Shown piece after piece: positions 26,840-36,200 of a stretch of DNA of 64,000 bases. A model generated the notes under the pieces. The model was not told the DNA's origin and did no database searches. It saw only the letters and a program-made list of their open reading frames with translations. Source of the stretch: Pseudoxanthomonas broegbernensis (lineage in GTDB: Bacteria; Pseudomonadota; Gammaproteobacteria; Xanthomonadales; Xanthomonadaceae). The stretch's first letter is position 1, and each line of letters begins with the position of its first letter. The stretch spans positions 1-64,000 of the forward strand of contig NZ_JACHGU010000004.1 of assembly GCF_014202435.1 (NCBI RefSeq). Reading direction: 5' to 3'. Made by a program: the position numbers and the translations under genes.

Positions 26840-27148
26840 GGTTTCTCTCCGACCCGGAAAGGGCATGCGGCCGTCGGTACCGCCGGCCGCGATGGCGATG
26901 AAAGGCTCCCAGTTCTTTGTTGCCATGCGGCAAACAAGGCCAAGTGGCAGGAGAGATGGAATTTTCTTGCACAAATAAGCCATTGATAATTAAATGATAT
27001 TTACTTCAGAAATTTATTTAGCGTATTCATTTTGGAAGATCAGGAAAATTTTCACAGTCCCTGTTGACATCGTTGTCAGCGGCAGACGACACTCGGCTCG
27101 CATTTCACACCGCCCCTGCGCGGTGTCTACGGAAAAGGGGATCCAAAC
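26840..27148. promoter_or_regulatory. AT-rich promoter region of the glucokinase 2 module
   Basis: This gap of about 309 bp holds no gene. Bases 26960-27055 are strikingly AT-rich, which could serve as an UP-type or bent element. The operator with embedded -35 follows at 27064-27079, and the kinase start codon is 70 bases further on. Confidence 0.6.
27065..27078. promoter_or_regulatory. Candidate NagQ operator in front of glucokinase 2
   Basis: TGACATCGTTGTCA is identical to the site at 22831, again preceded by T to make TTGACA. The surrounding context differs (CTG upstream, CGGC downstream versus GAG and ACGG), so conservation is restricted to the operator. Confidence 0.75.
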
Positions 27149-28156
27149 GTGCTTGCTACACCCAGTTGCCTGCCTGCCCACCGCGAGCCGTTCCTGGCGG
27201 CCGACGTCGGCGGCACCCATGTCCGCGTGGGCCTGGCGTCGCGCGGCCCGGCCGACGCGCCGGTCCGGCTGCTTCACTACGCCAAGTACCGCTGCGGCGA
27301 CTACGCCGGCCTGGACCAGATCCTCGAGGATTTCCTGCGGCAGGCGGCCACGCCGGTGCGCCGCGGCGTCATCGCCAGCGCCGGCTATGCGCTGGACGAC
27401 GGCACCGTCATCACCGCCAACCTGCCCTGGCCGCTGCCGATGCGCAGGCTGGAGGAGCACCTGGGCCTCGAGGAACTGCGCCTGATCAACGACTTCGAGG
27501 CGCTGGCCCACGCCGCCGTGCAGGTCGACGCCAGCCAGGTCCTGCAGTTGTCCGGCCCCTCGGCCACGCCCCGCGGCCCGATCCTCATCCTCGGCCCCGG
27601 GACCGGCCTGGGCGCGGCGGTGTGGATTCCCACCGCCGGCCAGCCCGTGGTCCTGGCCACCGAGGCGGGACAGGCGGCCCTGGCCGTCGGCACCGACCTG
27701 GAGATGGCGCTGCTGCAGCAGATGCTCGGCCAGCGCTCCCACGTCTCCATCGAGCAGGCGCTCTCCGGGCCGGGCCTGATGAACCTCTACCGCGCGCTGT
27801 GCGCGCTGCGCGGCGCGGCCCCAGCGCTGACCACGCCGGGCGAGCTCACCGCGGCCGCCATGGGCGGCGGCGACCCGATGGCGCGCGAGAGCCTGGACGT
27901 GTTCTGCGGCCTGCTCGGCAGCGCCGTGGGCGACATGGCCCTGCTCTACGGCGCCCAGGGCGTCTACCTGGCCGGCGGCATCCTGCCGCATATCCGCCAG
28001 TTCCTGGTGCAGAGCGATTTCGTCGGCCGCTTCCTCAACAAGGGCCCCATGCGCGAGGCGCTGGAGCGGGTGTCGGTCAAGTTGGTCGAGCACGGGCAGT
28101 TGGGCGTCATCGGCGCGGCCAGTTGGTACCTGGCGTCGCATGTTCAGGAGAAGTGA
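27149..28156 (+). CDS. nagK-II: Glucokinase-family sugar kinase, probable GlcNAc kinase 2
   Basis: This is a 335-residue paralogue of the kinase at 22933. The two share long blocks: AADVGGTHVR, NLPWxL, LGPGTGLGAAVWIPTAG, TEAGQAAL, SGPGLxNLYRALCALR, VFCGLLGS, MALxYGAQGVYLAGGILP and KLVEHGQLGV. All Glk-family motifs are intact (INDFEALAHA with catalytic Asp). Divergence is concentrated at the N-terminus and in residues 40-60. The GTG start has a GGGGAT ribosome site. It is cotranscribed with receptor 2. Whether the two kinases differ in substrate (glucose versus GlcNAc) cannot be told from sequence. Confidence 0.9.
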   Translation: MLATPSCLPAHREPFLAADVGGTHVRVGLASRGPADAPVRLLHYAKYRCGDYAGLDQILEDFLRQAATPVRRGVIASAGYALDDGTVITANLPWPLPMRRLEEHLGLEELRLINDFEALAHAAVQVDASQVLQLSGPSATPRGPILILGPGTGLGAAVWIPTAGQPVVLATEAGQAALAVGTDLEMALLQQMLGQRSHVSIEQALSGPGLMNLYRALCALRGAAPALTTPGELTAAAMGGGDPMARESLDVFCGLLGSAVGDMALLYGAQGVYLAGGILPHIRQFLVQSDFVGRFLNKGPMREALERVSVKLVEHGQLGVIGAASWYLASHVQEK

Positions 28157-28282
28157 GGCAGTTCGGCGCCGGAAGCGCCGAAGGGAGTAGGGACGGGACG
28201 TTCCCGGCCATCGGGCCGAGCGCCCGAAGCGTTCGCCGCCGGGGTTCCCGGCGAATTCGAAAATAATGATGGGAGAGACATC

Positions 28283-31111
28283 ATGAAGTACCGCAAGTCA
28301 GTCCTTTCCGCCGCCATCGTGACGTGCCTGTCGGTATCGGCGCACGTCCAGGCGCAGGAAGCCCCGGCCACGCAGGCCGACGAGCAGGCCACCGAGCTGA
28401 CCACGATCACCGTCGTCGGCATCCGCGGCAGCCTCAAGCAAGCGCTGGACAGCAAGCGCGACGCCGACGCGATCATCGACGTGGTCACCGCCGAGGACGT
28501 GGGCAAGTTCCCGGCCACCAACGTGGCCGAGGCCATCACCATCATCCCCGGCGTGACCATCGACAAGGCCTTCGGCCAGGGCGAGAAGGTCTCCATCCTG
28601 GGCACCGACCCGGCGCTCAACCGCACCCTGCTCAACGGCCAGACCGTGGCCTCGGCCGACTGGTTCATCACCGACCAGCCCGGCCGTACCTTCAACTACT
28701 CGCTGCTGGCCCCGCAGGTCGTCAGCAAGGTCGAGGTGTACAAGTCGCCGGAAGCGTGGCTGGACGAGGGCTCGGTCGGCGGCACCGTCAACATCTCCAC
28801 CCGCAAGCCGCTGGACCTGGACCGCACCACCATCTCCGGGGCGGTGAGCTACCTGCACAACGACCGCATCGGCACCGGCGACCCTTCCGTCTCGGCCCTG
28901 TTCGGCTGGAAGAACGATGCCTCCAACTTCGGCGTGATCGTCTCGGCGCAGCGCTCGCACGAGGGCATCCGCCGCGACGGCATCGAGTCCTACGGCACCG
29001 TGACCGGCGAGAACTACATCGATGGCCGGGGCGGCGGCGGCTCGATCAACAACCTGCCGATCGACTGGTCGCTGCCGGCCGACGCCGACGGCAACTGGCA
29101 GACCAAGCCAGCCTCGTGCCAGGGCAGTTGCGCCACCACCCTGCTGGCCAACCCCGGTGCGGTCGGCCCGAACTCGATCAGCGCCCACTACTTCGAGCAG
29201 CAGCGCGAGCGCGACACCCTGTCGCTGGCGCTGCAGTTCAAGCCGCACGAGAAGCTGGACATCGAGTTCAACGCGCTCGACGTGAAGGCCGGCTACGACA
29301 ACATGAGCCACTCCATGTTCGCGTTCAACGGCAACGACTACAACGGCCTGATGAAGATGACCGACCTCACGGTCGATGGCGGCGTCATCACCAAGGCCAC
29401 GTTCGAGAACGCGCTGGTGGTGTACGACCTGATCAACCGCCAGGCCACCGTGGACACCGACTCCTACGACCTGAAGGCCACCTGGAACGACGAGCGCTGG
29501 TTCGCCTCGGCCCATGCCGGCACCTCCAAGGCCACCGGCGGCACCGGCCGCCAGGTCTACGGCGAGTTCCTGAACTGGTCCGACTACAGCTACGACATCA
29601 GCGGCAACCGCAGCCTGACCTTCAGCGGCAACAATCCCTTCCTCGATCCCTCCGCCTTCCAGATCGACGGCGGCTGGGCCGGCGCGTCGGGCAGCCCGGA
29701 GAACAGCGACTGGAACACCGGCTGGGGCGGCAACATCGTGTTCAAGCCGACCACCGACGAGGAAAAGTACGCCCAGGTCGACTTCGGCATCCGCCTGGAC
29801 TCGCCGATCTACCAGGTCCGCTTCGGCCTCAAGCGCCGCGAGCACAAGACCACCCAGACCATGGGCGGCGTTTCCCTGGCCGCGGTGGCCGGGTACGGCA
29901 ACGCGACCGCCGACATGTTCGACCCGCGCTCGCTGCCGGGCAACTACCTCAGCGGCTTCAGCGGCGTGGGCGACCTCGACAGCCGCTTCACGATCGACGG
30001 CTGGGCGCTGTCGGACTACATCCTGAGCGGCGACTGGCTGGCGCCGTGGCAGACCATGCCGCAGCCGAGCACCTTCAGCCACGCCGACTTCGTCTCCAAC
30101 ACCTGGGCCGTGTCCGAGGACGTGAACGCCGCCTACCTGCAGGCCGACTACAGTTGGGACCGGCTGCGCGGCAACTTCGGCGTGCGCCTGGTGGAGACCG
30201 AGTCCGACAGCGTGGGCTGGCAGTGCCGCGTCAGCGCCGACTGCACCTCCACCGCCGCGGCCAACAACGGCGTCCACACCTACGAGCTGGTCAGCGTCAA
30301 GAAGAAGTACCGCGACGTGCTGCCCAACCTCAACGTGGTGTTCGACGCCACCGACACCGTGGTCCTGCGCGGCTCGGCGGCCAAGGTCATCGCCCGCCCC
30401 AACTACGGCGACATGTCCAACTACCTGTGGCTGGGCCCGCAGACCCGCACCGGCGGCGGCGGCAACCCGAATCTGGAGCCGTACGAGTCCACCAACCTGG
30501 ACATCTCGGCCGAGTGGTACTTCGCCGAGAACGCCATCCTGGCCGCCACCGCGTTCCGCAAGAACGTCGACAGCTACATCCTCTACACCACCCGGACCGA
30601 GCAGCACCGCAACGAATCCAACGGCCAGGTCGAAGCGTTCACCGTGTCCCGCCCGGAAAACGCGGGCAGCGCCAAGGTGGAGGGCGTATCGCTGGCGTTC
30701 CAGCAGAGCTTCGGCGCCGGCTTCGGCCTGCTGGCCAACTACACCTACGCCGATGCCAAGGCCGACAACGGCGACCACCTGCCGTACAACTCGAAGGAGC
30801 AGCTCAACGTCAGCCCGTTCTTCGAGAACGACCGCTGGAGCGCGCGCGTCACCTACTCGTGGCGCTCGAAGTACTACACCAGCGTCGACCGCGGCAACTA
30901 CCTGGTCACCGACGACTACGACTCCCTGGACGCCAGCATCAACTTCAGGATCAACGACTACCTGAGCCTGGGGCTGGACGGCATGAACCTGCTGGACAGC
31001 AACTACTACACCTATGCCGAGGTTCCCGGGATCGCGAACACGGACAAGCTGGTCCGCGGCGACTACCGCACCGGCCGCCGCCTGATGGCTTCGCTTCGGT
31101 TCCAGTTCTGA
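28283..31111 (+). CDS. TonB-dependent receptor 2 (chito-oligosaccharide/GlcNAc uptake)
   Basis: This 942-residue outer-membrane receptor has the same layout as receptor 1: signal peptide (SVLSAAIVTCLSVSAHVQA), TonB-box-like TTITVVGIRGS, plug (IDVVTAEDVGKFPATNVAEAI, VSILGTDPALNRTLLNGQTV, GGTVNISTRKPLDL) and a barrel ending RRLMASLRFQF. The plug and barrel sequences differ substantially from receptor 1, although the first 20 codons and the untranslated leader are nearly identical. The extracellular loops include a Cys pair (QCRVSADC). The two receptors may serve oligosaccharides of different length. A stem-loop without T run separates it from the GH20 genes, so readthrough into them is likely. 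Confidence 0.92.
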   Translation: MKYRKSVLSAAIVTCLSVSAHVQAQEAPATQADEQATELTTITVVGIRGSLKQALDSKRDADAIIDVVTAEDVGKFPATNVAEAITIIPGVTIDKAFGQGEKVSILGTDPALNRTLLNGQTVASADWFITDQPGRTFNYSLLAPQVVSKVEVYKSPEAWLDEGSVGGTVNISTRKPLDLDRTTISGAVSYLHNDRIGTGDPSVSALFGWKNDASNFGVIVSAQRSHEGIRRDGIESYGTVTGENYIDGRGGGGSINNLPIDWSLPADADGNWQTKPASCQGSCATTLLANPGAVGPNSISAHYFEQQRERDTLSLALQFKPHEKLDIEFNALDVKAGYDNMSHSMFAFNGNDYNGLMKMTDLTVDGGVITKATFENALVVYDLINRQATVDTDSYDLKATWNDERWFASAHAGTSKATGGTGRQVYGEFLNWSDYSYDISGNRSLTFSGNNPFLDPSAFQIDGGWAGASGSPENSDWNTGWGGNIVFKPTTDEEKYAQVDFGIRLDSPIYQVRFGLKRREHKTTQTMGGVSLAAVAGYGNATADMFDPRSLPGNYLSGFSGVGDLDSRFTIDGWALSDYILSGDWLAPWQTMPQPSTFSHADFVSNTWAVSEDVNAAYLQADYSWDRLRGNFGVRLVETESDSVGWQCRVSADCTSTAAANNGVHTYELVSVKKKYRDVLPNLNVVFDATDTVVLRGSAAKVIARPNYGDMSNYLWLGPQTRTGGGGNPNLEPYESTNLDISAEWYFAENAILAATAFRKNVDSYILYTTRTEQHRNESNGQVEAFTVSRPENAGSAKVEGVSLAFQQSFGAGFGLLANYTYADAKADNGDHLPYNSKEQLNVSPFFENDRWSARVTYSWRSKYYTSVDRGNYLVTDDYDSLDASINFRINDYLSLGLDGMNLLDSNYYTYAEVPGIANTDKLVRGDYRTGRRLMASLRFQF

Positions 31112-31123
31112 TCGAGGCATGAT

Positions 31124-31149
31124 CGGCGGACGGCACGGGCCGTCCGCCG
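31124..31149 (+). repeat. 11-bp perfect stem-loop between receptor 2 and the first GH20 gene
   Basis: CGGCGGACGGC pairs with GCCGTCCGCCG across a four-base loop. There is no U tract, so this looks like an mRNA-processing or stability element rather than a full terminator. It could lower hexosaminidase expression relative to the receptor. Confidence 0.65.
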
Positions 31150-31224
31150 GAAACATGGGAACGGCGGGCCTGGAGCGATCCGGGCCCGCTTCCGTTCCCG
31201 CACCGCAACACCGGAGGAAACGAA

Positions 31225-33582
31225 ATGACGATCCATTCCAGCGGTCTTCCGCATCGATGGCGCGCCCTCGGGATCGCCGGGCTGCTCGCGGCGCTGGCCG
31301 CCTGCGGCGGCGACCCGGCCGGCCATGGCCCCGCCGCCCAGGCGCCGGACGCCGCCCCCGCCCGGGTTTCGCTGATCCCGCAGCCGGCGCGCATCGAGCC
31401 GGCACAGGGCCGGTTCGTCCTGACCGCCGCCACTCCGCTGCTGGCCGAGGGCGAGCAGGCCCGCACCGTGGCCGCGCAGTTCGCCGCGCTGCTGGCCAAG
31501 GGCCGCGGCCTGGCGCCGGAACTGGCCGCCGACGGCGCCGGCGGCGAAGGCGCGATCCGCTTCGCCATCGACCCGGCCCGCGCGACGGGCGCCGAGTCGT
31601 ACCGGCTGGACGTCTCGCCGCAGGGCGTGGACGTCGTCGCCGGCGACGCGGCCGGCCTGTTCTACGGCGCGATGACCCTGCTGCAACTGGCCACGCTGGA
31701 CGACGCCGACACGGTGGCGCTGCCGGCGCTGCGCATCGAGGACGCGCCGCGCTTTGGCTGGCGCGGCTTCATGCTCGACCCGGCGCGCCATTTCTGGAGC
31801 GTGGAACAGGTCAAGCAGGTCATCGACGCGATGGCGCTGCACAAGCTCAACACCCTGCACTGGCACCTCACCGACGACCAGGGCTGGCGCATCGAGATCA
31901 AGCAGTACCCGAAGCTGACCGAGATCGGCGGCTGCCGCATCCCCGCCGGCGACGGCGGCATCGACCCGGCCAGCGGCCAGCCGCGCCCGTACTGCGGCTT
32001 CTACACCCAGGACCAGGTGCGCGAGGTGGTGGCCTACGCCGCCGCGCGCCACATCTCCATCGTCCCGGAGTTCGACGTCCCCGGCCATGCCACCGCGGCG
32101 ATCGCGGCCTACCCGGAACTGGGCACCCTCGACACGCCGCTGGTGCCTTCCAGCGAGTGGGGCGTGTTCCCCAACCTGTTCAACACCGAGGAGGCCACGT
32201 TCCGCTTCCTGGAGAACGTGATCGCCGAGATGGTGCCGCTGTTCCCCGGCCCCTACTTCCACATCGGCGGCGACGAGGCGGTCAAGGACCAGTGGGAGGC
32301 CTCGGCGCGCGTGCAGCAGCGCATGCGCGAGCTGGGCGCCAAGGACGAGATGGCGATGCAGAGCCTGCTGGTCGCGCGCCTGGAGAAGTTCCTCGCCGGC
32401 CATGGCAAGCGCCTGATCGGCTGGGACGAGATCCTGGAAGGCCCGCTGCCGGCGCAGGCCACGGTGATGTCCTGGCGCGGCGGGGAGGGCGCGCTCAAGG
32501 CCGCGCGCGAAGGCCACGACGTGGTGATGGCGCCCTCCGGCGACCTGTACCTGGACTACCTGCAGACGTCCTCGCCGCAGGAGCCGCCGGGCCGCCCGGC
32601 CACGATCACCCTGCAGCAGGTCTACGACTTCGAGCCGGTGCCGGCGGAACTGGAGGCCGAGCGGCAGGGGCACATCCTCGGCCTGCAGGCCAACCTGTGG
32701 ACCGAGCACACCCGTACCTTCGAGCGCCTGCAGCACCACATGTTCCCGCGCCTGGCGGCGGTGGCCGAGACCGGCTGGACGCCGGCCGCGCGCAAGGACT
32801 ACCGCGACTTCCTGCAGCGCCTGCCGGCGCAGTTGCGCCGCTACCAGCGCTGGGGCATCGGCTACGCGCTCACCCCGTTCCAGGTGGACGCGGTGGCGCG
32901 GGACGAGCGCGCCACCGGCACCGCCACGGTGACCCTGTCCAACCCGCTGGACTACGAGGTGCGCTACACCACCGACGGCGGCGAACCGCAGGCGGACTCG
33001 GCGCTGTACTCGGCGCCGCTGCCGGTGACTCTGCCGGCGACGGTGCGCGCGGCGGCGTTCTTCGAGGGCCGGCCGCTGGCGCCGGCGCGCGACTACGCCT
33101 ACGACGCGGCCTCGCTGCGGGTGCGCAGCGACGAGCAACTGGCCACCTGCCCGGCGGCCGGCGACCTGCTGCTGCGGCTGGAGGACGACGGCCCGGCCGA
33201 TGGCGAGCGCGCGATCTTCAACCTCACCATCTTCTACCCGTGCTGGCTGTGGAGCGAGGCGGACCTGGACGGGGTGGCGTCGATCAAGGTGCGCGCCGGC
33301 ACCATCCCCTACTACTTCCAGCTTGCCCACGACGAGCCGCACCGGCGCTTCGAACCGGCGCGCTCGGCGCATGGGGAACTGGACATCCTGGCCGACGGCT
33401 GCGAGGGCGAGCGCATCGCCAGCGTGCCGCTGCCGGCCGCGCCCGAGGCGGACGGCTTCGTCGAGCTGACCGCCGCCCTGCCGCAGGGCCTGTCCGGGCG
33501 CCAGGACCTGTGCCTGCGCTTCACCGGCGATACCCGTCCGCGGACCTGGGTGCTGGACCGGGCCACGCTGCAGTTGCGTTGA
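31225..33582 (+). CDS. GH20 beta-N-acetylhexosaminidase, lipoprotein
   Basis: This 785-residue enzyme releases terminal GlcNAc from chito-oligosaccharides. A lipoprotein signal (GIAGLLAALAAC, acylated Cys at residue 28) suggests membrane anchoring. The GH20 N-terminal domain (SLIPQPARIEPAQGRF) precedes the barrel, with GWRGFMLDPARHFWSVEQVK, HWHLTDDQGWRIEIKQYP and the catalytic pair in HIGGDEAVK (Asp-Glu). NLWTEHTRTFERLQHHMFPR closes the active site. About 250 further residues (YTTDGGEPQ onward) form a chitobiase C-terminal-like segment plus an unrecognised domain with four conserved Cys. The GGAGGAAA ribosome site fixes the start. Confidence 0.93.
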   Translation: MTIHSSGLPHRWRALGIAGLLAALAACGGDPAGHGPAAQAPDAAPARVSLIPQPARIEPAQGRFVLTAATPLLAEGEQARTVAAQFAALLAKGRGLAPELAADGAGGEGAIRFAIDPARATGAESYRLDVSPQGVDVVAGDAAGLFYGAMTLLQLATLDDADTVALPALRIEDAPRFGWRGFMLDPARHFWSVEQVKQVIDAMALHKLNTLHWHLTDDQGWRIEIKQYPKLTEIGGCRIPAGDGGIDPASGQPRPYCGFYTQDQVREVVAYAAARHISIVPEFDVPGHATAAIAAYPELGTLDTPLVPSSEWGVFPNLFNTEEATFRFLENVIAEMVPLFPGPYFHIGGDEAVKDQWEASARVQQRMRELGAKDEMAMQSLLVARLEKFLAGHGKRLIGWDEILEGPLPAQATVMSWRGGEGALKAAREGHDVVMAPSGDLYLDYLQTSSPQEPPGRPATITLQQVYDFEPVPAELEAERQGHILGLQANLWTEHTRTFERLQHHMFPRLAAVAETGWTPAARKDYRDFLQRLPAQLRRYQRWGIGYALTPFQVDAVARDERATGTATVTLSNPLDYEVRYTTDGGEPQADSALYSAPLPVTLPATVRAAAFFEGRPLAPARDYAYDAASLRVRSDEQLATCPAAGDLLLRLEDDGPADGERAIFNLTIFYPCWLWSEADLDGVASIKVRAGTIPYYFQLAHDEPHRRFEPARSAHGELDILADGCEGERIASVPLPAAPEADGFVELTAALPQGLSGRQDLCLRFTGDTRPRTWVLDRATLQLR

Positions 33583-33714
33583 CCTTCGGCCGTGCGGGGC
33601 GGCATTCCCCGCACGGCCTTCTCCCTTTCCGTTCCGCTGCGCCGCCATGCGACTCCGGCGGCGCCCGGGCATGCGGGATACCCGGCCGCCCGCCGTTTCC
33701 GAAAAGGATCGATC

Positions 33715-36063
33715 ATGACCGTCCCCTGCCGTCCCCTGCTCCCGCTGGCCGCCATGCTGGCCCTGGCCATGGCGGGCACCGGCGCCTGTGCGCATGCGCA
33801 CGCCGAGGTCGCCGCCGCGGCGCAGGTGCGCGGCGCGCCCTTGATCCCCCGCCCCGCCTCGATACGGCCGGCCCCGGGCCGCTTCCTCGTCGACGCCGGT
33901 ACCGCGGTGCGGGCCGAAGGCGCGGCCGCCGCCGAGGTGGCGCGGCAGTTCGCCGGCCTGCTCGGCGACACCACGCCGATCCGCCTGGCCGCGCCGCTGG
34001 ACGGCGACGAGGCTTCCGCCGCCGGCATCGTGTTCCGGCTGGACGCCAACGCCGGCGAGGCGTCTCCGGAAGCCTATTCGCTGGACATCGGCCCGCGGCG
34101 CATCCTGGTCCGGGCCGGCGACGCGCGCGGCCTGTTCTACGGGGCGATGTCGCTGTGGCAACTGCTGGCCGGCCAGCAGGCCGCCGCGGTGTGGCTGCCG
34201 GCCATGCGCATCGAGGACGCGCCGCGCTTCGGCTGGCGCGGGCTGATGCTCGACTCGGCGCGCCATTTCCAGAGCGTGGAGCAGATCAAGTCGCTGCTGG
34301 ACGCGATGGCCGTGCACAAGCTCAACACCTTCCACTGGCACCTGACCGACGACCAGGGCTGGCGCATCCAGATCGAGCGCTACCCGAAGCTGACCCAGAT
34401 CGGCGGCTGCCGCATCCCCGCCGGCGAGGCCGGCACCGGCGCCGACGGCACGCTCCACCCGTACTGCGGCCACTACACCCGGGAACAGATCCGCGAGGTG
34501 GTCGCCCATGCCGCCGCGCGCCACATCACCGTGGTGCCCGAGATCGACGTGCCCGGCCATGCGCAGGCCGCGGTGGCCGCGTATCCGGAGCACGGCGTGG
34601 TCGACGGCCCGACCGAGCCTTCGCACAACTGGGGCGTGAACCCCTACCTGTTCAACCCGCGCGAGGAAACGGTGCGCTTCCTGGAGGACATCCTGGAGGA
34701 AGTGATCGAGCTGTTCCCCGGCCCCTACGTGCACATCGGCGGCGACGAGGCGGTCAAGTACCAATGGCAAGCCTCGCCGCAGGTGCAGGCCCTCATCGGC
34801 GAGTTGGGCCTGAAGGACGAGGAGGCGCTGCAGTCGCACGTCCTCAAACGCCTGGAGGCGTTCCTGGAGGCGCGCGGCCGCAAGCTGATCGGCTGGGACG
34901 AGATCATCGAGGGCGGCCTGCCGCCGCAGGCGACGGTGATGTCCTGGCGCGGCATCGAGGGCGGCATCGAGGCGGCCACCCGCGGCCACGACGTGGTGAT
35001 GGTGCCGGGCGACACCCTCTACCTGGACTTCCTGCAGACCGACCTGCCGGACGAGCCGCCGGGCCGGCCGAAGTTCACCTCGATGCAGAAGATCTACGCC
35101 TTCGACCCGGTGCCCGGGGTCCTGACCCCGGCGCAACGCGCGCACGTGCTGGGCGTGCAGGCCAACGTCTGGACCGAGCACATGCGCACCTTCGAGCGCG
35201 TGCAGCACAACGTGTTCCCGCGCCTGTCGGCGCTGGCCGAGATCGCCTGGACGGCGCCGGCGCGCAAGGACTACGGCGACTTCCTGGCGCGCCTGCCGGC
35301 GCAGTTGCAGCGCTACCGCGCGCTGGGCATCCCGTACGCGCAGACCGCGCTGGCGGTGGCGCTGCAGCGCCGCGACGACCGCGCCACCGGCACCGTCACC
35401 GCCGCGCTGTCCAATCCGCTGGGCTACCTCGACATCCGCTACACCACCGACGGCAGCGCGCCGACGGCGCAGTCGGCCGCCTACACCGCGCCATTGACGC
35501 TGGAGGTGCCGACCGAGCTGAAGGCGGCCGCCTTCTTCGACGGCAGGCCGCTCGCCGACCGGCCCAGCGCCTGGCCGCTGGACGGCGCATCGCTGCTGAC
35601 CCGCACCGACAAGACCCTGGCCCCATGCCCGCGGGGCGGTCGCCTGCTGCTGCGCCTGGAGGACGACAACCCGCCGGAAGGGCCGCGCGCGAGCTTCGAC
35701 GTGACCATTTTCCACCCGTGCTGGCAGTGGCAAGGCGCGCAACTGGACGGCATCGCCGCGGTGAAGGTGCGCGCCGGGCGCATCCCGTACAACTTCGGCC
35801 TGCTGCGCGAGGAGGAATCCACGCGCGGCTACCGCGCGCCGGTGGCCGCGCACGGCGAGTTCGAGGCGCGCGCCGGCTGCGACGGCCCGGTGCTGGCCTC
35901 CGTCCCGCTGCCGGAGCATCCGGGCGCGGACGGCTTCGTCGAGCTGGAGGCGCCGCTGCGTGCCGCCCCCGATGGCCGCACCGACCTGTGCCTGACCTTC
36001 AGCGGCGATACGCGCCCGCAGATGTGGGTGCTCGATCGAGTGACGCTACAGCCCGGCCGATGA
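33715..36063 (+). CDS. GH20 beta-N-acetylhexosaminidase, secreted paralogue
   Basis: This 782-residue paralogue of the preceding gene has the same domain order. The signal peptide (LAAMLALAMAGTGACAHA) has no clear lipobox, so this copy is probably free in the periplasm or exported. GH20 motifs are intact: GWRGLMLDSARHFQSVEQIK, HWHLTDDQGWRIQIERYP, HIGGDEAVK and NVWTEHMRTFERVQHNVFPR. The C-terminal segment repeats the four-Cys pattern of the neighbour (APCPRGG, FHPCW, AGCDGP, DLCLTF). AAAAGGA precedes ATG 33715, and the frame upstream of that is intergenic. Tandem duplication with one anchored and one soluble copy suggests division of labour. Confidence 0.92.
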   Translation: MTVPCRPLLPLAAMLALAMAGTGACAHAHAEVAAAAQVRGAPLIPRPASIRPAPGRFLVDAGTAVRAEGAAAAEVARQFAGLLGDTTPIRLAAPLDGDEASAAGIVFRLDANAGEASPEAYSLDIGPRRILVRAGDARGLFYGAMSLWQLLAGQQAAAVWLPAMRIEDAPRFGWRGLMLDSARHFQSVEQIKSLLDAMAVHKLNTFHWHLTDDQGWRIQIERYPKLTQIGGCRIPAGEAGTGADGTLHPYCGHYTREQIREVVAHAAARHITVVPEIDVPGHAQAAVAAYPEHGVVDGPTEPSHNWGVNPYLFNPREETVRFLEDILEEVIELFPGPYVHIGGDEAVKYQWQASPQVQALIGELGLKDEEALQSHVLKRLEAFLEARGRKLIGWDEIIEGGLPPQATVMSWRGIEGGIEAATRGHDVVMVPGDTLYLDFLQTDLPDEPPGRPKFTSMQKIYAFDPVPGVLTPAQRAHVLGVQANVWTEHMRTFERVQHNVFPRLSALAEIAWTAPARKDYGDFLARLPAQLQRYRALGIPYAQTALAVALQRRDDRATGTVTAALSNPLGYLDIRYTTDGSAPTAQSAAYTAPLTLEVPTELKAAAFFDGRPLADRPSAWPLDGASLLTRTDKTLAPCPRGGRLLLRLEDDNPPEGPRASFDVTIFHPCWQWQGAQLDGIAAVKVRAGRIPYNFGLLREEESTRGYRAPVAAHGEFEARAGCDGPVLASVPLPEHPGADGFVELEAPLRAAPDGRTDLCLTFSGDTRPQMWVLDRVTLQPGR

Positions 36064-36139
36064 GATCGCGCGGCGGCGGGCGCGGGCCCCGGCCTGCGAT
36101 CGCCCTGCCTGCGCGCCGGGCTCCCTGCCTCCGGAACCT

Positions 36140-36168
36140 GTCGCCCGCTGGAGCCGGCTCCTATCAAG
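36140..36168 (-). repeat. REP-like palindromic repeat
   Basis: On the minus strand this reads CTTGATAGGAGCCGGCTCC followed by AGCGGGCGAC, close to the family consensus TTGTAGGAGCCGGCTTCAGC plus CGGCGACC. It lies between the second GH20 gene and the convergent VanZ-like gene. Confidence 0.55.
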
Positions 36169-36200
36169 AAGCGGGGGCGGGGCTGTAGCGCCCCACCGCT

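Noticed and set aside
24086-26983. Open minus-strand frame of more than 900 codons opposite TonB-dependent receptor 1
   Set aside because: In DNA this GC-rich the antisense frame of a real gene often lacks stops. The product is low-complexity Val/Gly/Ala/Arg with no family motif. The same holds for long frames opposite receptor 2, the GH20 genes and putA.
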